The notes under the pieces were generated by a model, which was given only the letters and a program-made list of their open reading frames with translations, had not been told where the DNA came from and made no database searches. From an uncultured Anaeromusa sp. (GTDB lineage: Bacteria > Bacillota > Negativicutes > Anaeromusales > Anaeromusaceae), in the NCBI RefSeq assembly GCF_963668665.1, contig NZ_OY764902.1, positions 2,049,501 through 2,113,500 on the forward strand: a stretch of 64,000 bases of DNA, given 5' to 3'. This document shows, piece by piece, positions 18,079 through 26,546 of this stretch (its first letter is position 1; each line of letters begins with the position of its first letter). The position numbers and the translations under genes are program-made.

Positions 18079-18304
18079 ACTAAAACTCCTTCTTTTAAGA
18101 AACCACAAAGTGGCGGCTTCCTATCTAACAATAACTTCATTAGGCCATTGTATCATATCGCAATTGGGAAGTGAATGATTTTTGGGAGAAAGAAGGAAGA
18201 GGAAGCAAATGCTTCAAATAAAATAACAAAAATGAAAAAAACTTGTGATATAATAACATTATTGTAATGGTTTGTGTGTGGTGAGAGATAGGGAGGGGTT
18301 TCTT

Positions 18305-18778
18305 ATGGAAGAAAAGACAAGCGTTGGCAGAGTGCGGCAAGTATTGGAAGCGTCCGGGCTGCCGTTGCAGGTGCGGAATATGGAAGAAACGACGCGGACA
18401 GCGGCGGAGGCGGCTGCGGCGATTGGCTGCGAGGTAGGGCAGATTGCCAAGTCCATTGTTTTTCAGGGGAAAAAGAGCGGTATGCCGTTTTTGGTGATAG
18501 CCAGCGGCGCTAACCGCATTAACGAACGCAAAGTAGCCAAGTATTTTGGCGAGGCCCTGCGCAAGCCGGATGCGGACTATGTATTGGAACATACCGGCTT
18601 TGCCATTGGAGGCATTCCGCCGGTAGGGCATATAGAGGAGATTCCGTGCCTGCTGGACGAAGACCTTTTTCAATACGCCGAACTTTGGGCGGCGGCAGGT
18701 TCGCCTTTTGCGGTATTTCGCGTGACAAGCCAGCAATTGCAGGAACTCACTGGCGGACAGGTGGTTGAGGTGAAATAA
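18305..18778 (+). CDS. YbaK/EbsC family aminoacyl-tRNA deacylase-like protein
   Basis: 157 aa, single YbaK-like domain. The conserved core is visible: IAKSIVFQ with the key Lys, ASGANRINERK, and GFAIGGIPPVGH. Family members hydrolyse wrongly charged aminoacyl-tRNA (for example Cys-tRNA(Pro) or Ala-tRNA(Pro)). ATG 18305 follows the site GGGAGGGG; an in-frame ATG at 18272 lacks one. The specificity is not determinable here. Confidence 0.88.
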   Translation: MEEKTSVGRVRQVLEASGLPLQVRNMEETTRTAAEAAAAIGCEVGQIAKSIVFQGKKSGMPFLVIASGANRINERKVAKYFGEALRKPDADYVLEHTGFAIGGIPPVGHIEEIPCLLDEDLFQYAELWAAAGSPFAVFRVTSQQLQELTGGQVVEVK

Positions 18779-18908
18779 CGCAGGGGGTAGAGTGCAGTAT
18801 TTTCCTTGACGCCGACCGACGGTGACGCATAAAATGGTAAAGATGGCAAGGTTTGGGCCAGGTTTTAGCGCGTAAGAAACGGTTGGTTGAGTAAGGAAGG
18901 AAGTACGA

Positions 18909-19430
18909 ATGAGAAAGACGGTAGGGCTTTGTTTGGGGTTAGCAGCGAGTCTTTTGCTTTTGCCGGTTGCCTCTGCGCAAGCAGTGCTGCAGGAAGAACA
19001 AGAGATGAGTGTGGCTGCTGCTGCAACCATGGAGCCGCTGGATTATGCTTTTTTAGAAGCGCCTGCTTCTGGGAAATTGGAATTGTATGATTTGCGCAGT
19101 GTGGAAAGCGGTTCGGTTTTGACGATGTATCTGGATACGGAGCGGGGGCCGATTTGGCTGCAGCTTCGCTTTGACGGCGGTTATGTCGAGGCGTGGCTGC
19201 CACATCGCCAGCAGACGTTGTGGCAGGTACCGGTGTCTGCGGTTTCCCGCAAGAGTCCCTTGGCTGTAACGCTGCAGGATGGTCAGCTGGTTGTGGCTGT
19301 GGGGTCTGTCAGTGCAAGCGTGGATGACATCAAAGCATTTCAAGGTGTATTTACGACTCAGGGCGTATCTGGTCGGATGAAGGTCTATAGCTGGCAGGAG
19401 TCGGGCAAGAAGCGCCTTCTATTGGCGTAA
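18909..19430 (+). CDS. Small exported protein of unknown function
   Basis: 173 aa. A signal peptide is clear (MRKTVG, then a Leu/Ala-rich core, likely cleavage after ASAQA). The mature part is rich in short beta-type segments (TMYLDTERGPIWLQLRFDG, VEAWLPHRQQTLWQVPV) and has one late Tyr-Ser-Trp-Gln segment. No domain is recognised. In a diderm it would be periplasmic. The site AAGGAAGGAAG lies just upstream. A terminator follows about 100 bp later, so the gene is monocistronic. Confidence 0.65.
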   Translation: MRKTVGLCLGLAASLLLLPVASAQAVLQEEQEMSVAAAATMEPLDYAFLEAPASGKLELYDLRSVESGSVLTMYLDTERGPIWLQLRFDGGYVEAWLPHRQQTLWQVPVSAVSRKSPLAVTLQDGQLVVAVGSVSASVDDIKAFQGVFTTQGVSGRMKVYSWQESGKKRLLLA

Positions 19431-19452
19431 AAAAGATACGAAGTTACGAGGC

Positions 19453-19488
19453 GTTGAACAAGAGTAGAGGGAGTGACCGGAGGGTACG
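19453..19488 (-). repeat. Type C repeat (reverse orientation)
   Basis: TTGAACAAGAGTAGAGGGAG followed by TGACCGGAGGGTACG; this is the complement of the type C form (pyrimidine-rich CTCC/TTACTC units ending CTCTTGTTCAA). Confidence 0.65.
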
Positions 19489-19528
19489 CAGGAGGGCTGC
19501 GCGACGTGGTTCTGATATATAATTGAAA

Positions 19529-19583
19529 CAAAGAAAGAGCTGTGGCTGACTTGCTTATAAGTCTTGCCGCAGCTCTTTCTTTG
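19529..19583. terminator. Long terminator hairpin
   Basis: CAAAGAAAGAGCTG at 19529-19542 pairs with CAGCTCTTTCTTTG at 19570-19583, with further pairing inside (GGC/GCC). T-rich on both strands. Confidence 0.75.
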
Positions 19584-19650
19584 ATATACTAGAACTTATA
19601 AGTTTTTACGGATGAAAAACCTGGAGTTATCAAGGGCTAGGCGCTTCGGT
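19584..19650 (+). repeat. Type E repeat, copy 1
   Basis: Contains TATAAGTTTTTACGGATGAA and GTTATCAAGGGCTAGGCGCTTC. The second copy is at 36932-37000 (same order, about 85-90% identical by eye). Both copies follow directly on a terminator. Confidence 0.75.
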
Positions 19651-19666
19651 ATAAATGGCGGCATAA

Positions 19667-19822
19667 CTGTATTTGAGACAAGATTTCCGCGCGACTCACA
19701 AAAGCAGGAGGCGGCGGCAGTCCCGCGAACTCGCTGACGCTCAGACATACGGAACTTTTCTCCGCCGTCTCCTGCTTTTGCGTCCTACGGACCGTTTTGC
19801 TCCAAAAAAGTCTCAAATACAG
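19667..19822 (+). repeat. Type D long-hairpin repeat, copy 1
   Basis: Terminal inverted repeats CTGTATTTGAGAC (19667-19679) and GTCTCAAATACAG (19810-19822). An inner stem pairs AAAAGCAGGAG with CTCCTGCTTTT and GGCGG with its partner. The loop carries AACTCGCTGACGCTCAGACA. The second copy is at 26547-26702. No ORF inside. Confidence 0.8.
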
Positions 19823-19833
19823 TCACGGCCACC

Positions 19834-19980
19834 GTAGCCTCATTCGTTCCCTCACATTACTCCTCTGGCTTTTCTCTGTTCCTCTGAGTTCCTTTCCACT
19901 CCTTCGTACCCTTTAGTGGATGTCGGTTGCTATGCCATCCATGGCGCAACCGACCCTAGGCGCATCCAGCGCCGTCGCCG
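19834..19980 (+). repeat. Type C repeat followed by type B copy 3
   Basis: 19834-19916 is a C/T-rich stretch (GTTCCCTCACATTACTCCTC and later CCTTTCCACTCC). 19917-19980 is a type B unit: GTCGGTTGC/GCAACCGAC and GGCGC/GCGCC hairpins, followed by TTCTCTTGTTCAAT. The order E-D-C-B here is the fullest mosaic in the window. Confidence 0.75.
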
Positions 19981-20017
19981 ATTCTCTTGTTCAATCCTTA
20001 GATAATTGGCTCCCTAG

Positions 20018-21523
20018 TTAAAGGATTGGTTGGCCGGAGCGAAAAGCGGGGATGGTATGGCGGCGCGGGTGCTTGCGCAGATTGCGCAAGGCTTGGCCTA
20101 GGCGCTGGGCGGCAATTTCCATAGCGGCTTCGTCATGAGTAGCAAAGCACAGCCGGAAATAATCCGTACCGGCACGGTCGGCGTAAAAGGCTTCGCCTGG
20201 AACAAAGGAGACCCCTTGACGGGCGGCTTCGTATAAAAGCGCCTGGGCGGAGCCTTCCCCTTTGAGGCGGCACCAAAGATAGAAACCGCCGAGGGGCAGC
20301 TCAAAAGCAAGATCTGCGCTGCAATGACGTTTAAGCGCTTGCGCTAATGCATCGCGGCGGCGCTGGTAGTGAGCGCGGATGTGGCGCAAATGAGTGTCGG
20401 CTTTGCCGGAGCGCATATATTCTGCCAAACACAGCTGCGCCAGATTGTTGCTGTGCAGATCGGCGTACTGTTTTTCTTCAGCCAGGCGATTGAGTACTTC
20501 CCGCGGCGCTGCCAGCCAGCCGGTACGCAAACCGGGGAAAAAGATTTTGGAGGCAGATCCTAGATACAAAACGCCGCCGTAGTGGTCGCGGCTTTTTAAA
20601 GGCTGCGGGGCGGGCGTTTCGTAGTGTAGATGACCGTAGGCGTCGTCTTCTACAATGACCAGATGATACTTGGCGGCCAAGTCTAGAAACTTTTGGCATA
20701 CTGAGGCGTCGGGACTGCGGCCGGTAGGATTTTGGAAGGACGAGCCCAGATAGAATAGCTTGGGGCGGTAGCGGACAAGGTAGTCCTCCAAGAAAGGCAG
20801 CGACTGGCTGTTCAAGGGACCGGGGAGAGTGAGCAGGCGTGCGCCGGCCGCCTGGAAGACTTGGATGGCTCCCAAATAGGTTGGTGATTCGACGACAATG
20901 CTGTCGCCGGGGGAGATAAAACATTTGCAGAGAAGATACAGACCTTGCTGAGAGCCGCTAAGAATCATGAGATCCTCCGCGTCTAAGTGAAGCTGGCGGT
21001 TTGCTAGCCAAGCCGCCAGCTCCTGACGTAAGGGCGCATATCCTTCGATCGGCAGATAGCCAAGTTCGGAGGCGGGAACCGGTTGCTGTAGCTGCTGCAG
21101 CATATCTAGGGGGTATAGCGCAGGATCCGGCATGCCGGCGGCTAGGGAAATGCTGTCAGCAGCAGCGGGAATGGCCAAAAGACTGCGCAAAATTGAGGAA
21201 AGGGGACTACTCAAATGCGGCAGTAAGAGCTGGTTCCAAGGCATCGGCGGCAGGGGGGCGGAAGCGGCGTCTTCGCCGATATAGGTGCCGCTGCCAATGC
21301 GCGAAGATACGCTGCCGTTTTGTTCCAGGAGGCGGTACGCATTGACAATGGTAGTGCGGCTGAGACGTAGGTCTTCTGCTAGACGTCGTTCCGGCGGCAG
21401 GCGTTGCCCGTTGCGAAGCTGGCCGGTTTCAATGGCTTTGGTCAGCGCCAGGGACAATTGTTTATAAAGCGGCAGAGAAGACGGGGGCTGTAATTGAGTT
21501 TGTAAAAAATTGGTTAAGTCCAT
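20018..21523 (-). CDS. MocR-type GntR/aminotransferase-fold transcriptional regulator
   Basis: 501 aa. N-terminal GntR winged helix (LPLYKQLSLALTKAIETGQL, then LPPERRLAEDLRLSRTTIVN), a linker, then a class I aminotransferase-like domain. The PLP lysine is Lys326 in GSASKIFFPGLR; SFQNPTGRSPD and VEDDAYGHL are further fold marks. MocR proteins use PLP as effector or co-effector and usually control a neighbouring gene. It is divergent from azlCD, and a 24-bp palindrome lies between them. The start has AGGAGG at good spacing. Confidence 0.93.
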   Translation of the reverse strand: MDLTNFLQTQLQPPSSLPLYKQLSLALTKAIETGQLRNGQRLPPERRLAEDLRLSRTTIVNAYRLLEQNGSVSSRIGSGTYIGEDAASAPLPPMPWNQLLLPHLSSPLSSILRSLLAIPAAADSISLAAGMPDPALYPLDMLQQLQQPVPASELGYLPIEGYAPLRQELAAWLANRQLHLDAEDLMILSGSQQGLYLLCKCFISPGDSIVVESPTYLGAIQVFQAAGARLLTLPGPLNSQSLPFLEDYLVRYRPKLFYLGSSFQNPTGRSPDASVCQKFLDLAAKYHLVIVEDDAYGHLHYETPAPQPLKSRDHYGGVLYLGSASKIFFPGLRTGWLAAPREVLNRLAEEKQYADLHSNNLAQLCLAEYMRSGKADTHLRHIRAHYQRRRDALAQALKRHCSADLAFELPLGGFYLWCRLKGEGSAQALLYEAARQGVSFVPGEAFYADRAGTDYFRLCFATHDEAAMEIAAQRLGQALRNLRKHPRRHTIPAFRSGQPIL

Positions 21524-21566
21524 TTTCTGTTCCTCCTGAAAAAAGCCAGAGATTTCTTTGAATATC

Positions 21567-21590
21567 TTAAATTGGCTATTTCCAATTTAA
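21567..21590. promoter_or_regulatory. Perfect palindrome between the MocR gene and azlC (candidate operator)
   Basis: TTAAATTGG (21567-21575), spacer CTATTT, CCAATTTAA (21582-21590): nine-base perfect arms. It lies in the 128-bp divergent region, 44 bp from the MocR start codon and about 60 bp from azlC. Confidence 0.6.
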
Positions 21591-21651
21591 ATCCTCCTTG
21601 GTAAGATGCAAATACAAGAAAATACAAAATGCAAAATCAGGAGGAAAAATG

Positions 21652-22362
21652 ATGCTAGAATGCGTTGATAGTGCCTGGCGAAAAGAATTTTGTCTGGGCA
21701 TGAAAGATACGGCGCCGTTGATGCTGGGCGTGTTTCCGTTTGGCCTTACTTTTGGCATGCTGGCGCTGAGCGCCGGACTGACGCCGGCAGAAACCATGGG
21801 CATGTCGTTGTTGGTTTTTGCGGGAGCGGCGCAGTTTTTTGCTATTTTGCTGCTGGGCCAGGGGGTAGTGTCTTGGAGCGTACTAGGCTTAACTACACTC
21901 CTTGTCAATTTGCGTCATTTGTTAATGGGGGCGTCCATTGCACCTCATGTATTAAAGCTTCCTTTTTGGCAGCAGGCGCTGCTGGCCTTTGGCATGGCAG
22001 ATGAAACCTATGCGGTGACCGTAAGCCGTATTGCCACGCATGGCTACCAGCCGGCCTATCAATGGGGAAGCAATGCCGCTGGCTACTGTACATGGGCTAT
22101 TTCTACGGCTTTAGGCGTAGCGGTAGGCAGCCAGCTGGGAGATCCTTTGGCCTGGGGTCTGGATATTGTCATGCCGGCTACCTTCTTAGCTATGCTGATG
22201 CCGCGTTTGCGTCACAAGCCGGGCTTGGCGGCGGCGCTGACAGGAGCCGTTATTTCTGTAGTGGGTTCGCTGTATTTGCCTGGGAAATGGTATTTGCTCT
22301 TGGCTACGGTAGCGGCAGCGTTTGTGGGCGGCTGTCTGGAAGGAGAGAAGCACAATGCGTGA
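21652..22362 (+). CDS. azlC: AzlC family branched-chain amino acid exporter subunit
   Basis: 236 aa, about five to seven helices. Family strings: DTAPLMLGVFPFGLTFG, SLLVFAGAAQFFA and NLRHLLMGASIAPH. AzlC with the small AzlD forms an exporter for branched-chain amino acids or analogues in the cytoplasmic membrane. Two ATG codons are in tandem (21649 and 21652); 21652 gives a 7-bp distance to AGGAGG (21639-21644). It overlaps azlD by 8 bp and is divergent from the MocR gene, its likely regulator. Confidence 0.92.
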   Translation: MLECVDSAWRKEFCLGMKDTAPLMLGVFPFGLTFGMLALSAGLTPAETMGMSLLVFAGAAQFFAILLLGQGVVSWSVLGLTTLLVNLRHLLMGASIAPHVLKLPFWQQALLAFGMADETYAVTVSRIATHGYQPAYQWGSNAAGYCTWAISTALGVAVGSQLGDPLAWGLDIVMPATFLAMLMPRLRHKPGLAAALTGAVISVVGSLYLPGKWYLLLATVAAAFVGGCLEGEKHNA

Positions 22363-22678
22363 AGAATATTGGCTGATCATTTTAGTTATGGCAGGCGCTA
22401 CGTATGCTACGCGGGTAGGAAGTTTTCTGCTCTTGCGTTTAACCGGTTTGCCGAAGGGGTTGGAACGTTGGACGGCGCAGGTGCCTACCGGTATTTTGGC
22501 GGCGCTGGTAGTGCCGGCTTTGCTTTTGCCCCAAGGACAGCTCGATGTGTCTTGGCATAACAGCTATCTTGTGGCAGGCGCAGCGGCTGCTTGGGTAGCG
22601 TGGCGTACCAGCCAGGCCGTATGGACGATGGCCGCAGGCCTTGGCGTGATGGGACTACTGCGGCTGGGAGGAATTTGA
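22355..22678 (+). CDS. azlD: AzlD family small membrane protein
   Basis: 107 aa, about four helices; the strings AGATYATRVGSFLLL and VPTGILAALVVPALLLP match AzlD. It is the partner of AzlC, encoded 8 bp inside the end of azlC (ATG 22355, site AAGGAGAG). The next gene starts 1 bp after its stop, so the three genes appear to be one operon. Confidence 0.9.
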   Translation: MREEYWLIILVMAGATYATRVGSFLLLRLTGLPKGLERWTAQVPTGILAALVVPALLLPQGQLDVSWHNSYLVAGAAAAWVAWRTSQAVWTMAAGLGVMGLLRLGGI

Positions 22679-22679
22679 G

Positions 22680-23123
22680 ATGGCGGATGCGGTGCAACAA
22701 TGGGCATGTGAGCGTGTACACCAGTGCTATTGGCAGAACGATTGGAATTGCGCTCGGACGCAATTGGTTCTGCAATGCGAAGCGGCGCAGCTGTCCTTGC
22801 CAGCCCTATGGGCGGAGGCGATGGCCGGGCTTCATGGCGCTGGCGGCTATGGAGCGCAGTGCGGCTTGGTAGAGGGAATGCTGGTCTTTCTTGGTTTGCA
22901 AGGAGCTATGTCGAAGGAGTCGGCAGAAGAAATCTCGTTACGCTGCCGGGATTTTGCGGCTGCCTTTGAATCTCGTTTTGGCAGCTTGCTGTGCCGGAAG
23001 CTGCGCCCGCAGGGCTTTCCGGAAGACGGACCTTCGCATGCATGCGAAATGCTGACGGCCCAGGCGGTCGCCTTTGCCAGACAGTGGTTGTTGGCAGAGA
23101 AGCTTCAAGGGAAAATGGATTGA
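22680..23123 (+). CDS. C_GCAxxG_C_C-type putative redox protein
   Basis: 147 aa. The family pattern is visible: NCARTQLVL near the N-terminus, GAGGYGAQCGLVEGMLVFLG in the middle, then CRDFAAAFESRFGSLLCRKL and a late Cys. The conserved cysteines suggest a metal or redox role, but none is proven for the family. It starts 1 bp after azlD, so it is probably co-transcribed with the amino-acid exporter; why is unclear. A perfect bidirectional terminator follows. Confidence 0.75.
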   Translation: MADAVQQWACERVHQCYWQNDWNCARTQLVLQCEAAQLSLPALWAEAMAGLHGAGGYGAQCGLVEGMLVFLGLQGAMSKESAEEISLRCRDFAAAFESRFGSLLCRKLRPQGFPEDGPSHACEMLTAQAVAFARQWLLAEKLQGKMD

Positions 23124-23139
23124 CGTCTGCATGGCGTCA

Positions 23140-23190
23140 ACATAAAATTAGACCGCTAAATCTATAGATTTAGCGGTCTAATTTTATGTT
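23140..23190. terminator. Perfect palindromic bidirectional terminator
   Basis: Arms ACATAAAATTAGACCGC and continuing (23140-23162), 4-nt TATA loop, then the exact complement to 23190. It serves the converging azlCD operon and hypD. Confidence 0.9.
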
Positions 23191-23198
23191 GTATGTTT

Positions 23199-25577
23199 TT
23201 AGCCAATCGTTTGTTCTGTGCGTTCGATGATTTCATCCTGCAGCTCCCGGCTGAGATTGTGGAAGTGATCGCTGTAGCCGGCGACGCGGACGATAAGATC
23301 TTTGTAGTCTTCCGGGTGTTCTTGGGCGGCTAAGAGCGTTGACCGGTCAATGACGTTGAACTGAATGTGATGACCGTCTAGGGAGAAATAGGCGCGCACA
23401 AGAGCGGCCATGTGCTCAAGGCCTGCTTCGCCTGCAACGGCGGCAGGGTTGAACTTCTGATTGAGCAGCGTGCCGCCGGTGAGAAGCTGATCCATTTTGG
23501 CGGCTGAGCGAATGACGGCGGTAGGCCCTAGGCGGTCAGCGCTTTTTTCGGGCGAGATGCCTTCAGATACCGGTTTGTGCGCTAAACGTCCGTTGGGGCT
23601 GGCGCCGAGGACGGAGCCAAAATACACATGGCAGGTGGTGGGCAGCATATTGACGCGGTAGTTGCCGCCGCGGCCATTAGGGCGGCCGGTAACTTCATCA
23701 TGGAACGAACGAAAGGCTCGCTGCATCAGGTCGTCGGCGGCATCGTCGTCGTTGCCGTAGCGGGGCGCTTTTTCCCGTACTAAGTGGTGCAGGCGCAGGT
23801 GGCCGTTAAAATTATCTTGCAGGGCCGCAACCAGTTCGGGGAGGGTGAATTTGTTCTCTTTGTATACCAAGGTGTTGATAGCGGCAAGGCTGTCGGTAAG
23901 AGTGCCAATACCGACGCCTTGGATATAGCTGGTGTTGTAGCGAGCGCCGCCTGCGTTGTAGTCCTGGCCGTTGGCGATGCAGTCGTCTACAAGGCAGGAG
24001 AGAAGGGGCACAGGCATATAGCGGGCATAGAGGCCTTCGATGATTTGATTGCCTTTTACTTTGATGTCTGTCATGTAGCGCAACTGCTTTTCATAGGCTT
24101 GATAGAAAGAGTCAAAGTCGCTGAAGGAAGTCGCTTCGCCGGTTGCCGGTCCTAGACGTTTGCCGGTCATAGGATCAATGCCGTTGAAGAGGGTGAGCTC
24201 CAAAATTTTGGGGAGATTGAGATAGCCTGTCAGAATATAGGCTTCCTTACCGAAAGCGCCTGTCTCTACGCAGCCGCTGGCGCCGCCTTGGCGTGCGTCT
24301 TCCAGAGATTTGCCGGCGTTAAGCAGTTCTTGCACGATGCTCTCTGTGTTGTAAAAGGCAGGCTGCCCCCAGCCTTGGCGGGAAATAGCGCAGGCTTTTT
24401 TGAGAAAATCCTGCGGCGTGCGGCGGCTGATCTGCACATTGGAGCTAGGCTGCAGCAGGCGCATTTCGTCCATGGTTTCCAAAATCAAATAGGAGACTTC
24501 GTTAACGCCGTCGTTCCCGTCGGGCGTAATGCCGCCGGTGTTGAGATTGGCAAAATCCGTGTAAGTGCCGCTTTCTTTGAGGGTAATGCCTACTTTGGGA
24601 GGAGCGGGTTGATTGTTGAACTTAATCCAGAAGCATTGCAACAGCTCTTTAGCTTGCTCGCGCGTCAGACGTCCTTCGGCCAGGTCTTTGCGGTAAAATG
24701 GAATCAGGTGCTGATCCAGGCGGCCAGGGCTGTAGGCGTCCCAGGGGTTGATTTCTGTTGTTACGCCGATATGCATAAACCAATACATCTGCAGCGCCTG
24801 ATGGAACGTTTGCGGCGCATGCGCCGGTACGGTGAGGCAATTGGAGGCAATGGCTTGCAGTTCGTTTTTTCGCTGCGGATCGTTTTCTTTTTCCGCCAAG
24901 TCCTGGGCTAAGGCGGCATAGCGGGCGGCATAGCGCATCATAGCGTCGCAGGCGATACGCATGCCTGTGAGCTGCGCTTTTTTATCTAGATAGGAAGAAT
25001 CGGTCAGCGGGTCTAGCGCCGCCAAGGCGGTATCAATTCGTTTTTGGACATCCAAAAGGCCGCTTTGATACATTTTGCCGTCGGCAACCGTGTGCCCGGG
25101 ACCGCGCTGCTCCATGAACTCTGTGAAGAGGCCGGCTTCGTAGCAATCATGCCATTCTTTGGGCAGCGAGGCCAAAAGTTTGCCGCGCAAAGCACGATTT
25201 TCCCAAAACGGAATAATTCGTTCTTTTTGCAGCTTCTTTTCGTCTTCGCCAACGCGGAAATACACAATTTCCCGTTGGTCCATAACGGTGAGATCCTCTT
25301 CGGTATGGCAGCAAAGCTCGGGAAAAGAAGGGGCTTGCTGAGGGGCTTCCGCTTTCTCTCCGACTAAAAGCTCGCCGGGGCCTAGGTAGAGAGTTTTGTG
25401 CAGCATAATGTGTTGCAGCGTCAGCGCGCGCAGCATAGGTGTCGGAACGCGGCCTTCGTATTTTTCATAGGCTTCGGTAACCAAACGACTGCGTTCCAGG
25501 GACAGGCGAGGTTCCGACGTGGTACTCTCCTTGCGCAGGGAGCGAATGCGTTCATTCATGCCTCGTTCGTGTTTCAT
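23199..25577 (-). CDS. hypD: Trans-4-hydroxy-L-proline dehydratase (glycyl radical enzyme)
   Basis: 792 aa. Glycyl radical enzyme with active-site Cys436 in GASGCVETGAFGKEA and radical Gly767 in VRVAGYSDHF. These sit two residues from the Cys434/Gly765 I recall for Clostridioides difficile HypD, and long strings agree with it (PAPPKVGITLKES, SNVQIS, AYILTGYLNLPKILELTL, LPTTCH). HypD removes water from trans-4-hydroxyproline to give pyrroline-5-carboxylate, which a P5C reductase turns into proline; no proC is in the window. ATG 25577 follows GGAGG. The activase gene ends 5 bp upstream. Strict anaerobic function; oxygen cleaves the activated enzyme. Confidence 0.93.
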   Translation of the reverse strand: MKHERGMNERIRSLRKESTTSEPRLSLERSRLVTEAYEKYEGRVPTPMLRALTLQHIMLHKTLYLGPGELLVGEKAEAPQQAPSFPELCCHTEEDLTVMDQREIVYFRVGEDEKKLQKERIIPFWENRALRGKLLASLPKEWHDCYEAGLFTEFMEQRGPGHTVADGKMYQSGLLDVQKRIDTALAALDPLTDSSYLDKKAQLTGMRIACDAMMRYAARYAALAQDLAEKENDPQRKNELQAIASNCLTVPAHAPQTFHQALQMYWFMHIGVTTEINPWDAYSPGRLDQHLIPFYRKDLAEGRLTREQAKELLQCFWIKFNNQPAPPKVGITLKESGTYTDFANLNTGGITPDGNDGVNEVSYLILETMDEMRLLQPSSNVQISRRTPQDFLKKACAISRQGWGQPAFYNTESIVQELLNAGKSLEDARQGGASGCVETGAFGKEAYILTGYLNLPKILELTLFNGIDPMTGKRLGPATGEATSFSDFDSFYQAYEKQLRYMTDIKVKGNQIIEGLYARYMPVPLLSCLVDDCIANGQDYNAGGARYNTSYIQGVGIGTLTDSLAAINTLVYKENKFTLPELVAALQDNFNGHLRLHHLVREKAPRYGNDDDAADDLMQRAFRSFHDEVTGRPNGRGGNYRVNMLPTTCHVYFGSVLGASPNGRLAHKPVSEGISPEKSADRLGPTAVIRSAAKMDQLLTGGTLLNQKFNPAAVAGEAGLEHMAALVRAYFSLDGHHIQFNVIDRSTLLAAQEHPEDYKDLIVRVAGYSDHFHNLSRELQDEIIERTEQTIG

Positions 25578-25581
25578 TGTA

Positions 25582-26457
25582 TTATCCTCCTTGTTGCACC
25601 GGATGGCCGGCGTTCTGAATGGTAGTAAGCCAATGTTCCAGGGTAGGAGTTGAGGGGGGCTGACCCTGGAAAACAGGATAGCCAAGGCGGCCGGCCTTGG
25701 AGCCGCCAATGCTGTGATAGGGAAGCAGGTGGATGCGCTGCGGCTGAATGGTTTTAAACAGCGGCAGCCAGGCTGCAAGATCTTGGGGACGGTCATTGAG
25801 GCCGGCCCCAAGAGGCAGGCGCAGCGAGAGAGAAGCGCCTGCTGCTGCTAGTTTGCGCAGATTTTCCAAGATGAGCTTGTTGCCGACGCCTGTAAGGCGT
25901 TGGTGTTCGGCATCGTCTGGATGTTTCAAATCGTAAAGAAAGAGTTGCGTATAGGGGAGAATGGCTGCAAGATGTTCAAAGGGCACATGGCCGCAGGTGT
26001 CGACGGCGACGGAAAGACCGCGAGCGTTGGCGGTTTTGGCTAAAGCGAGGGCTGCCTCCGGCTGCGCCAGCGGTTCGCCGCCAGATAAAGTAATGCCGCC
26101 GCCGGAGGAGGCGTAAAACGCTTCGTCTCGCAGGGCCAGCTGCAACGCTTCTTCCAAAGTGTACTGGCGGCCTGCCAAGTGGCGGGCGTCTCCCAGGCAT
26201 TCTTCGCAGCAAAGGCCGCAAGCCTGGCAGTTGCTTCTTTGCAGTTGTCCCTGCGGCGTCGCTTGGTTAGGGCAGACGCTTTCACAATACCCGCAGGTGA
26301 TGCATTTTTCTGCGTCATGCAGCAACTGCGGTTGAAATGCTTGGCTTTCCGGATTGTGGCACCACAGACAGCGCAACGGACAGCCTTTGAAAAAGAAGGT
26401 CGTCCGAATACCCGGTCCGTCGTGGATGCAGAAGCGTTGAATTTGAAATAGTAACAT
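25582..26457 (-). CDS. Glycyl radical enzyme activase (radical SAM), probable HypD activase
   Basis: 291 aa. Radical SAM cluster in FKGCPLRCLWCHNPE (C-x3-C-x2-C), then an inserted double ferredoxin domain (CITCGYCESVCPNQA and CQACGLCCEECLGDA). SAM-binding GGEP is present in LSGGEPLAQ. It puts the radical on Gly767 of HypD. The stop codon overlaps the ribosome site of hypD, so the pair is tightly coupled. This layout equals the PflA-like activases of CutC, glycerol dehydratase and HypD. Confidence 0.93.
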   Translation of the reverse strand: MLLFQIQRFCIHDGPGIRTTFFFKGCPLRCLWCHNPESQAFQPQLLHDAEKCITCGYCESVCPNQATPQGQLQRSNCQACGLCCEECLGDARHLAGRQYTLEEALQLALRDEAFYASSGGGITLSGGEPLAQPEAALALAKTANARGLSVAVDTCGHVPFEHLAAILPYTQLFLYDLKHPDDAEHQRLTGVGNKLILENLRKLAAAGASLSLRLPLGAGLNDRPQDLAAWLPLFKTIQPQRIHLLPYHSIGGSKAGRLGYPVFQGQPPSTPTLEHWLTTIQNAGHPVQQGG

Positions 26458-26546
26458 AGGAACCTCCGGCTTTTGGTCGTTTCTAAATTAAGGAGCTACT
26501 GGTTTAATGAACGCTCCCACAGAACATAACTTTTACTGGCGGCGGC

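Noticed and set aside
17500..18300. Guanine riboswitch expected upstream of xpt
   Set aside because: None of the conserved loop or junction sequences of the purine aptamer is present on the minus strand.
23199..25577. Naming the glycyl radical enzyme as pyruvate formate-lyase, choline lyase or glycerol dehydratase
   Set aside because: The active site is GCVETG followed by AFGKEAYILTGY, as in HypD; PFL has two adjacent cysteines and the others have GCVEP.
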